Source: Dermatemys mawii (lineage: Eukaryota; Chordata; Testudines; Dermatemydidae). From it: a DNA stretch of 64,000 bases. The notes below the pieces were generated by a model. That model was not told the DNA's origin, did no database searches, and saw nothing but the letters and a program-made list of their open reading frames with translations. The position numbers and the translations under genes are program-made. The stretch spans positions 951,479 to 1,015,478 of the forward strand of contig ML677344.1 of assembly GCA_007922305.1 (NCBI GenBank), in the 5' to 3' direction. Below are positions 10,912-19,100 of this stretch, piece by piece; position 1 is the first letter of the stretch, and each line of letters starts with the position of its first letter.

Positions 10912-12375
10912 ATGAAGGTAGGCATAGCTGTCAGTAGGTTTTCGGTATAGGGTGGTGCTGATGTGGCCGTCATTAATTTGCACCGTGGTGTCCAGGAAGT
11001 GGACCTCCTGTGTAGACTGGTCCAGGCTGAGGCGGATGGTGGGGTGGAAGCTGTTGAAATCATGGTGGAATTCTTCCAGAGTTTCTTTCCCATGGGTCCA
11101 GATGATGAAGATGTCATCAATGTAGCGTAGATAGAGGAGGGGCGTGAGTGAACGAGATTTGAGGAAGCGTTGTTCCAGGTCAGCCATAAAGATGTTGTCA
11201 TACTGTGGGGCCATGCGGGTGCCCATAGCGGTGCCACTGGTCTGGAGGTATATATTGTCACCAAATTTGAAATAATTGTGTGTGAGGATAAAGTCACAGA
11301 GCTCAGCAACCACTTGTGCTGTGGCATCATCAGGGATACTATTCCTGACAGCTTGTATTCCATCTCTGTGTGGGATGTTTGTATAGAGAGCCTCTACATC
11401 CATGGTGGCTAGGATGGTGTTTTCTGGAAGGTCACCAATGCATTGTAGTTTTCTCAGGAAGTCGGTGGTGTCACGGAGATAGCTGGGAGTGCTGGTGGCG
11501 TAGGGTCTGAGTACAGTGTCCACATATCCAGACAGTCCTTCAGTGAGAGTGCCAATGCCCGAGATGATGGGGCGTCCAGGATTTCCAGGTTTGTGGATCT
11601 TGGGTAAAAGGTAGAATAGCCCCGGTCGGGGTTCTAAGGGTATGTTAATTTGTTCCTGTGTTAGTGTAGGGAGTGTCCTGAGTAGACGGTGCAGTTTCTT
11701 AGTATATTCTTCAGTGGGATCTGAGGGAAGTGGTCTGTAGAAATTGGTGTTGGAGAGTTGTCTGGTAGCCTCCTTTTGGTAGTCAGACCTGTCCATGATG
11801 ACAACAGCACCTCCTTTATCAGCCTCTTTGATTATGATGTCAGGGTTGTTTCTGAGGCTGTGGATAGCATTGCGTTCTGCTCGACTTAGGTTGTGAGGCA
11901 GGCGATGTTGTTTTTCCACAATTTCTGCCTGTGCACGTCGGCGGAAGCATTCTATGTATAAGTCCAGACTGTCATTTCGACCCTCAGGGGGAGTCCATGT
12001 GGAGTTCTTCTTCTTGTGCTGCTGGTGGGATGGTGTCTGTGTATCAGTGCGCTGTTCTATGTAGTCTTGAAAGTATTCTTTGAGTCGGAGACGGCGAAAG
12101 TAGGCTTCCAGATCACCGCAGAATTGTATCATGTTTGTGGGGGTGCTGGGGCAGAATGAGAGTCCTCGAGATAAGACAGACTCTTCTGCCGGGCTGAGTA
12201 TGTAGCTGGATAGATTGACGATACTGCTGGGTGAGTTAGGGGTACCACTGCTGTGGCCCCATGTGGCAGGCAGGATTTTAGATAGCTTGCAGTCCTTTTT
12301 CTTTTGTAGAGAAAGAAAAAGGACTTTCTCTACAAAAGCCACCAGCTTCCACCCCGGGCACACCACACGATCCAT
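9979..12375 (-). CDS. PLE reverse transcriptase with GIY-YIG endonuclease
   Basis: The frame is 798 codons with no interruption. It encodes the single protein of a Penelope-like element, which nicks DNA with a C-terminal GIY-YIG nuclease and copies its RNA at the nick. Visible RT blocks are a DKGGAVVIMD-type block (about residue 185), FYLLPKIHKP (about 252), MDVEALYTNIP (about 325), GTAMGTRMAPQ (about 383) and the catalytic RYIDDIF (about 416). Near residue 675 there is NVIYAIMC, then MYIGQTGQSLRKR with the conserved Tyr-Ile-Gly and Arg, and a downstream GEHFN with the expected Glu. The first 25 or so codons are antisense sequence of the opposite arm, so the first ATG is not native; a Met near residue 82 is an internal alternative. 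It is a mobile-element gene, not a host gene. Confidence 0.9.
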   Translation of the reverse strand: MDRVVCPGWKLVAFVEKVLFLSLQKKKDCKLSKILPATWGHSSGTPNSPSSIVNLSSYILSPAEESVLSRGLSFCPSTPTNMIQFCGDLEAYFRRLRLKEYFQDYIEQRTDTQTPSHQQHKKKNSTWTPPEGRNDSLDLYIECFRRRAQAEIVEKQHRLPHNLSRAERNAIHSLRNNPDIIIKEADKGGAVVIMDRSDYQKEATRQLSNTNFYRPLPSDPTEEYTKKLHRLLRTLPTLTQEQINIPLEPRPGLFYLLPKIHKPGNPGRPIISGIGTLTEGLSGYVDTVLRPYATSTPSYLRDTTDFLRKLQCIGDLPENTILATMDVEALYTNIPHRDGIQAVRNSIPDDATAQVVAELCDFILTHNYFKFGDNIYLQTSGTAMGTRMAPQYDNIFMADLEQRFLKSRSLTPLLYLRYIDDIFIIWTHGKETLEEFHHDFNSFHPTIRLSLDQSTQEVHFLDTTVQINDGHISTTLYRKPTDSYAYLHATSFHPGHTTRSIVYSQAPRYNHICSNPSDRDQHLQDLHQAFSKLQYPHKEIRTQINRARCVPRSLLLQDKPKKENNRTPLAITYSPQLKPLQRIISDLQPILDNNPSLSQALGGRPVLAYRQPANLKHILTSNSTPRHNNSNSGTNPCNKPRCQLCPHIYTSNTITGPNQISHTITGSFTCTSTNVIYAIMCQQCPSAMYIGQTGQSLRKRINGHKSDIRNGNIQKPVGEHFNLTGHTIEDLKVSILQQKNFKSRLQRETAELQFICKFDTINLGLNRDFEWLANYKSSFSSLAIHTSSSAARGTPHPP

Positions 12376-13270
12376 TGTCTACAGCCAAGCACCGAGGTAC
12401 AATCATATTTGCTCCAACCCCTCAGACAGAGACCAACACCTACAAGATCTCCACCAAGCTTTCTCAAAACTACAATACCCGCACAAGGAAATAAGGACAC
12501 AGATCAACAGAGCCAGATGTGTACCCAGAAGCCTGCTGCTGCAAGACAAGCCCAAGAAAGAAAACAACAGAACACCACTGGCCATCACCTACAGTCCTCA
12601 GTTAAAGCCTCTCCAACGCATCATCAGTGACCTACAACCCATCCTGGACAACAATCCCTCACTTTCACAGGCCCTGGGAGGCAGGCCAGTCCTGGCCTAC
12701 AGACAACCTGCTAACCTCAAGCATATTCTCACCAGCAACAGCACACCGCGCCATAACAACTCTAACTCAGGAACCAATCCATGCAATAAACCTCGATGCC
12801 AACTCTGCCCACACATCTACACCAGCAACACCATCACAGGACCAAACCAGATCAGCCACACCATCACTGGTTCATTCACCTGCACATCTACCAATGTAAT
12901 ATACGCCATTATGTGCCAGCAATGTCCCTCTGCTATGTACATCGGCCAAACTGGACAGTCCCTACGAAAAAGGATAAATGGACACAAATCAGATATCAGG
13001 AATGGCAATATTCAAAAACCTGTAGGAGAGCACTTCAACCTCACCGGACACACCATAGAAGATTTAAAGGTCAGCATTTTGCAGCAAAAAAACTTCAAGT
13101 CCAGACTGCAAAGAGAGACTGCAGAGCTGCAATTCATTTGCAAATTTGACACAATCAATTTGGGACTGAATAGAGATTTTGAATGGTTAGCTAACTACAA
13201 AAGCAGCTTCTCTTCTCTCGCTATTCACACCTCCAGTTCAGCTGCTAGAGGAACACCTCACCCTCCCTGA
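12215..13270 (+). pseudogene. 5'-truncated PLE copy, C-terminal part and GIY-YIG
   Basis: The 351-codon frame opens in antisense sequence of the full copy (12215-12337). It becomes genuine PLE protein from about 12338, where TSFHPGHTTRS begins. From there to the stop it matches the last third of the minus-strand protein residue for residue, including the GIY-YIG endonuclease core. It has no RT catalytic block, so it cannot be a complete enzyme. It is the partial inverted copy (sometimes called a pseudo-LTR) that accompanies a full Penelope element. Confidence 0.85.
12291..12338. other. PLE arm junction with shuffled snap-back sequence
   Basis: Between the full copy and the inverted partial copy lies a short segment made of inverted pieces of its own neighbour. 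AGTCCTTTTTC at 12291-12301 is repeated inverted at 12315-12325, and CTTTTGTAGAGAAAG at 12301-12315 is repeated inverted at 12324-12338. The two inverted pieces appear in swapped order relative to a simple fold-back. This suggests two template switches during synthesis. Confidence 0.7.
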
Positions 13271-13467
13271 TTAGAGATAACAAGCTGGTTCAGCCTGATT
13301 GGACTAACCTTGTTATCTCCCACCTGGTTCTTGCCTACCTATTTATACCTGCCCCTGGATACTTCCACTGCATGCATCCGACGAAGTGGGTATTAGCCCA
13401 CGAAAGCTCATGCTCTGAAAAAATTTCAGTTAGTCTTTAAGGTGCCACAGGACTCTTTGTCACTTCT
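12338..13467 (+). repeat. right 1.13-kb inverted arm of PLE
   Basis: Reverse complement of 9782-10911, as described for the left arm. Its outer part (13330-13350) contains an AT-rich 'ctatttataccty'-like TATA motif upstream of the hammerhead-like segment, which could be promoter sequence of the element. That role is inferred. Confidence 0.9.
13371..13415 (+). ncRNA. hammerhead-ribozyme-like motif, PLE right arm
   Basis: The RNA would read CCGACGA, a hairpin GUGGG-UAUUAG-CCCAC, then GAAAG, with outer bases GCAUG and CAUGC able to close a helix. This is the layout of a hammerhead core: CUGANGA, stem II, GAAA. Hammerhead motifs are known in Penelope-like elements of many eukaryotes. One core base differs (C where the consensus has U after the first C) and there is an extra A before stem II, so self-cleavage may be weak or absent. 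The fold was judged by eye. Confidence 0.6.
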
Positions 13468-13517
13468 GCAATTCCAGACTAACACGGCTACCCCTCTGAT
13501 TCTTGAGTGCATAACAA

Positions 13518-13754
13518 AACTTTTATTAAAGGGAAACCAGCATTAATCTGGGAAAAACCACACCCATGTTCCAAAAGCACATGAGGATAAGCAAACACCC
13601 ACCCCACAGTGTGCTGGGCAGTGTCCTGTGCCTCAGTTTCCTACCTTGTGGTGTGAAAGTCCAATGAACAAATGACCCTTTAACTCACCACTCCAATTTC
13701 CATTCACTGCACTCCGCTCACAGTTGTTGGTCTTGGTTAGCGAAGACCCAGCAT
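13518..13754. other. spacer right of PLE
   Basis: No gene. The text continues the sequence that the PLE interrupted. It includes 'gtgcctcagtttcctac', a short SINE-like or LTR-like phrase, too little to classify. Confidence 0.35.
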
Positions 13755-14660
13755 TAACATAACATAAGAAAGGCCAAATGGGTCAGACGAAAGGTCCATC
13801 CAGCCCAGTATCCTGTCTATCGACAGTGGCCAATGCCAGGTGCACCGAAGTGAGTGAACCTAACAGGTAATGATCAAGTGATCTCTCTCCTGCCATCCAT
13901 CACCCTCCTCTGACAAACAGAGGCTAGGGATACTATTCCTTACCCAGCCTAATAGCCATGAATGGACTTAACCTCCATGAATTTATCCAGTTCTCTTTTA
14001 AACCCTGTTATAGTCCTAGCCTTCACAGCCTCCTCAGGCAGGGAGTTCCACAGGTTGACTGTGCAGTGTGTGAAGAAGAACTTCCTTTTATTTGTTTTAA
14101 ACCTGCTGCCCATTAATTTCATTGGGTGGCCCCAAGTTCATATATTAGGGGAACAAGTAAATAACTTTTCCTTATGCACTTGCTCCACACCACTCATTTT
14201 ATATACCTCTATCATACCTCCCCTTAGTCTCCTCTTTTCCAAGCTGAAAAGTCCTAGCCTCTTTAATCTCTTCTCATATGGGACCTGTTCCAAACCCCTA
14301 ATCATTTTAGTTGCCCTTCTCTGAACCTTTTCTAAAGCCAGTATATCCTTTTTGAGATGAGATCACATCTGTGCTCAGTATTCAAGATGTGGACACACCA
14401 TGGATTTATATAAGGGCAATAAGATATTCTCCATCTTATTCTCTATCCCTTTTTTAATGATTCCTAACACCCTGTTTGCTTTTTTGACTGTCGCTGCACA
14501 CTGCGGGGCATGTCTTCAGGGAACTATCCATGATGACTCCAAGATCTTTTTCCTGATTAGTTGTAGCTAAATTAGCTCCCAGCGTATTGTATGTAGAGTT
14601 GAGGTTATTTTTTCCAATGTGCATTACTTCACATTTATCCACATTAAATTTCATTTGCCA
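13755..14660 (-). repeat. CR1/L2-type LINE 3' part, antisense
   Basis: On the minus strand 14454-14750 translates to a reverse-transcriptase tail with WQMKFNVDKCEVMHIGK followed by EKDLGVIMDSSLK, hallmarks of the CR1/L2 group. The remaining 700 bases are the LINE 3' region ending in the copy's terminal repeat near 13757. The frame is open for only part of the domain, so it is dead. It resembles the LINE at 4908-9420 in sequence and orientation. Confidence 0.75.
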
Positions 14661-16129
14661 TTTTGTTGCCCAGTCACTTAGTTCAGAGGTGTGTTTGCGG
14701 GGGATCACTGCCCACTCCAGAAAGTGGGGGAGGGTGCTTTGAGCAATGTCTCGCTGGGTGCTGTGCACCTCTACAATTGGCTGATTGCCGCTGGTCGCGT
14801 GCTGGTGGATGTTCTCGGACACTTCTGAGGTTCTGTCACTTAACCCGGGTCCTTGGTGATTTCAGCAGGTAGCAGGGAACCTCCTGGCCAGTACAGTCTC
14901 TGCACTGTCTTTCATTTCACCGCTGCTTCAGGCACAGGCCTAAGTTGTGGCCTCTAGACTGGCATATCAGGGATTTAGCCCTGGTAATGGCTGGACAAAA
15001 ACAAGGACTCTCAGTTGAGTCTATTCAGCTCTGACTTCAATTACTGGCATGGGGAAGGTCAGTGTCTAGGACTCTTCAGGCAAAATCCACGCCACTCTGT
15101 AGGAACAAATACACTCCTCCCCATCTCCTCTAGGATTTGGCACCTCTTCCCCTGGCTTAGCAAGTGACAGTCAGTGGAGAGTGACCCCCCCCCCCCATCT
15201 GGGCAGGCTAAGCACAGTTCTGCTGCCCTTCTCTCCTACAGTAAGGCAAACATTTCATCACCCCTGTGATCAGCAACCCAACCCCGGCCAAAACGGATCA
15301 CCCTGGCAAAGCAGTTCCCTCTGCTGAATCCTGAAGTGGAGTAGAGGTGTGTGTGCAAACACAGTCTGCTCCTGAAATCTCCCCCGCCTCCCGCCTCATC
15401 ACTAGATCTCAGGGGAGAGCTCATTCAGATCCAGCTTTACATCTATATTTTGTACCCTGCTAATTCTGTGTTCCATTAACTCCCCTTGTTTCCATGATGC
15501 CTATTAGATAAACAACCTCCTTCAAGGCCAGGTGCTCGAATCCCCCCGTCTTGATACTTAGACTTGTTCAGTCTGACAACTTTCAGCGGCTTTGCTTCCT
15601 GGGTTATCGTTAACGGGACCCTTTTGTGTGTGTGTGACTGGTCTTCACCTGTATTGTACCAGCTTCTTTCCCATCCTCTTTATTAGGATTGCGTTCCCTC
15701 TTTATAAATTCATCCCTAAGGGATGTCTCTGTCCAAGCCATGTGATCCTCTGAACCTTTTGGCTTCCTCTGCACCCATCTTGGCTTCCCTAAATTTCCAT
15801 CAAGGGGCGTCGTCAACGCAGGAGGAAGCTCGTTGCCTATTAAGTGAACTAACCACAGCTCTTTGTGCCCCCCTCCCCCCCCCAAGCGGGTGATGAGAAT
15901 ACCTCGGTGATCCTCAAAGAGGAGAGAGGATGGCATTACAGCCAGACCCACCCCGGGCTTGCAGCCGGCTGCCAGCACACGCAAGGATTCTGCATTCCCA
16001 GCTCGAGCGGCTCCCTTGCTCCTGTTTGGGATACAATCTGGCAGATTGGGTTTTCCCTGCGGGGTCCCTGAATGAAGCCAGCGCCGGACATGTCACCCTG
16101 AGCCCTGCACCCTGCGTGGGCACACCAGG
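14661..16129. other. upstream region of CHRNA10
   Basis: No coding gene is visible. The interval contains a C-run at about 15187-15198, a short (TG)n near 15626, and a C-rich run near 15868-15883. It must contain the CHRNA10 promoter if the first coding exon is near the transcription start, but I saw no convincing TATA box or CpG cluster and do not place a start site. Confidence 0.4.
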
Positions 16130-16199
16130 ATGGCTCCAAGGAGGGGTCTCAGTTCCTGCCTGCTCTCTCTGGGCTTCCTGGGGATCTGTGTGTTGCCAG
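16130..16199 (+). CDS. CHRNA10: CHRNA10 exon 1, signal peptide
   Basis: Encodes [21 protein letters not shown] and the first base of codon 24, ending at the donor CCAG/GTGAGA. The chosen ATG gives a basic N-terminus followed by a hydrophobic core, as a signal peptide needs. Joined to exon 2 it yields LPGCLGA, matching the family's start of the mature chain. Intron 1 is 7943 bases. Confidence 0.85.
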
Positions 16200-19100
16200 G
16201 TGAGAATTTGTCAGCTTGTTTGTTCATAAACAGCCCTAGAAGAAAACCCTCAGAAAATCCAGCTTTTGCCGCCCAGCTGTTGGCTCTGTCCTGCTTTCCA
16301 GCCTTTAATAGTAGCAGCTGCTCAGTGGCCAGTCTGAGGCATCTGCTCCGTAAGTAAATTTCCATGCAGCTTGCAACCTGTTTTGGAAACTTATCTTGGT
16401 GCGAGTCCCTGTCCTAGGGACATCCAGCTTACGCTCCTCTGAGCAAACCATGCCCTGCGCTTGCCCCCAGGAGGTTGGTTTAAGCCCATGTACCACCTCA
16501 GTATAGTGTTGGTGAGTTTTACACTCTTGGTTTTGCCAGGAACTGCAACCCCACAAATGGCTTGAGTCTGGGTAAAGTGCTGTGCTCCAGCTCCCTTCCC
16601 ACACTGCTGAGTGGGGCGAGAACATGAGCTGGGATGGGGTTTGCAGTCTTTCGCCTCCAGGCTGCCCAGGACTTGGGAGACCTAGGCATCATTCCCTACT
16701 CTGACACAGACTTCCTGTGTGACCCTGGGCGAGTCACTTGGTCTCACTCTCTGCCTCAGTTTCCCATCTGTAAAAGGAGATCATAGAGCTTCCCTGCCTC
16801 CCAGGGCTGTTGGGCTCTCAGACTGATGTGTCACGAACAGTTAAGAGTTGACAGATCAGGCAGGGCTGAGCCATGGTTTTGTTAGATAAATGATCTGATT
16901 AAATGCATGCAATGCATTGCTCCCATGCACAGTGCATTCGGGCCTGGGAGTTCTGGGCTATAGATTCGTGCTGTGTTGGGTGGCTGTTTTGGGCTCTGTA
17001 TTTGCCCTGTCGAATGGGCGCCTTAGGCATCTTCCCTTGGAAAGTCAAGCTGCAAAACCTGCCCTTGCAATCAGCTAAATTGCAATTCAATCAGCTGTGC
17101 GAAAAGCACCTGCCTTTTTGGATAGGCACCTCGTTAGTAACTGGAACGGGCGCATCTTGATCTGTAAGCGAACCTTGCGAGATGTCAACAGTCGCGCCTG
17201 CCAGCGAAACGGGATCCTGGTCATTAAACTTTTACACACAAGCAAGGCCAGAGCCCTGTACAGCATCCTCCAGGCAGGAGCTGAAGCCAAGAGGCAGAAG
17301 AACGAGGCCCCGAGTAATGGGGTGAGACCCTCCTATCTTGTTCTGGGCACTTTGTCATTCAGCTTCCCTCCCATTGACCGAGCTGATATCAGGCTCCTCT
17401 GCTGTGCTGGGTCAGTCCCGCTAAGATCTCCTCTTCATGGCCAATGATATGCTGATGAGAGGGGGGCTCCCTTCTTTAAAATCCCCATGTGCCACTAACT
17501 GTGGGATTGGGACAATGCTTCTGCCAGTGTTCCTCTCCCTCTGCCTGTCGGAGGAGACTTACCCCCTTGTGGGAGGGGCCCGGGATGTGCACAGTCTCCC
17601 AAGGCAACAAGGTTTGCTCTTCAATGTGCCAGTTTGTGAATGTCGCTAAACATGTCCCAGGGAGGCGCCCGCTCGTAGAGGATTGCTGGCCACTGGGGTG
17701 TACTGTCAGCGGGTTTGCATCCCAGGAGCCTTGACCAAGAACAGGGCTGCATGAGACATGGCCCCCGCCCAGCAGTGCTTCTAATCTAAGGGGCCAGGGG
17801 GGAGGGAGTTTGGCTATTCCCATTGTGTAGGTGAGGAGCGCAGAGATCCAAAGTCTTGCCCAAGGTCTCGCACTCAGTCTGTGGCAGAACTAGGAACTCA
17901 ACTCAGATCTCCTGAGCGCTGGGCCAGAAGATTCATCCCCACAGCTGGCCGTCCACCTGCGTGTCGATTTTAGGAACGAAGGACAAATAGTTCCTGTAGG
18001 TGGCACTTCACGTAAGATGTTTCTGAAGTGTGTAGTGTGATGTTGCGCTCCATACGCATTACAGAAATATGTTTATAAACGTGACCATGATGTAACTGGA
18101 ATCTGCTTTATGCAAAAGGTCTCGTAAGGTATCATTACAAAGCTTGTAATCTACTGGGTGTGTTCATCCTATTTGTATCTAAAACTAGAAATAGGAAGTA
18201 TTACTCTGAAGTCCTATTGTAATTATGCAAAGTGTGGGCCATTAATGGTGGCCTGGAATTTTGATGGTTCCCATCAGCCAAGACAATTGGTTGTGGATGG
18301 CTCTGTTTACTTGCAAACCTTCCTGGGTACGTTCAGGCCAGCACTGAAAGACTGGAGAATGAGATCTTACAGTGACATGTGACCATGTCACATGATACTG
18401 GAATCCATCTTAAACCCGCTGCTTCTCCATTTAGAGGGAGGTATGGGAGCCCAGAGAAAGACAAAGGATTTCTGCTTTGTGCCAAAGCTATAAAAGGGGG
18501 TGGAACAATACAAAGGGGCCCAGTCATGTGGAATCCCCTGCTTTTCACCTAACATGCCTGACGGAACTAATAAGACCTGTACCAGGGGAAAGGATTGGGC
18601 CCAGACTAGGAAGGAGTCTAGTCTGTGAAAGAAGCTTACTGGAACATCTCTAGGGGTGAAATTTACCTGTATTCAGTTTCTTAATGTATTAGACTTAGAC
18701 TTGCGTGTTTTGTTTTATTTTGCTTGGTAACTTACTTTATTTGGTCTGTTATTACTTGGAACCACTTAAATCCTGCCTTTTATACTTAATAAAATCACTT
18801 GTTTATTAATTAACCCAGAGTAAGTTTGGGGGAGCAAACAGCTGTGCATATCTCTCTATCAGTGTTATAGAGGGTGGACAATTTAACTTTACCCTGTATA
18901 AGCTTTATACAGAGTAAAATGGATTTATGGGGGTTGGATCCCATGGGGTGCTGGAGCCAGGCAACCTGCTGAGCTGTTTTCAGTGAAGCCTGCAGCTTTG
19001 GGGGTGCGGACCAGACCTGGGTCTGTGTTTGGAGCAGGCTAGCGTGTCTGGCTCAACAAGGCAGGTTTCTGAAGTCCCAAGCTGGCAGGGAAAAGGACTC

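Larger units (their letters stand above)
9771..13517 (-). mobile_element. Penelope-like retroelement (PLE), inverted-arm form
   Basis: The insertion is bounded by a 12-bp direct repeat AGTGCATAACAA at 9771-9782 and 13506-13517, which is its target-site duplication. A copy with RT and endonuclease coding runs on the minus strand from about 12315 down to 9782. A second, 5'-truncated copy in opposite orientation starts at 12338 and runs to 13505. Head-to-head joined full and partial copies are a known arrangement of Penelope elements. The frame is uninterrupted and the sampled parts of the arms are identical, so the insertion appears young. About 38 bases (13468-13505) follow the right arm and have no partner on the left. 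Confidence 0.92.

Noticed and set aside
13962..14324. 120-codon plus-strand frame with hydrophobic stretches
   Set aside because: Antisense of a LINE 3' region; the same text recurs in other antisense LINE pieces in the window.
17097..17447. 116-codon frame in intron 1 with a basic helix-like segment followed by a GT
   Set aside because: It looked like an exon at first, but no acceptor of quality precedes it, adding it breaks the CHRNA10 N-terminus, and the DNA belongs to the duplicated repeat block.
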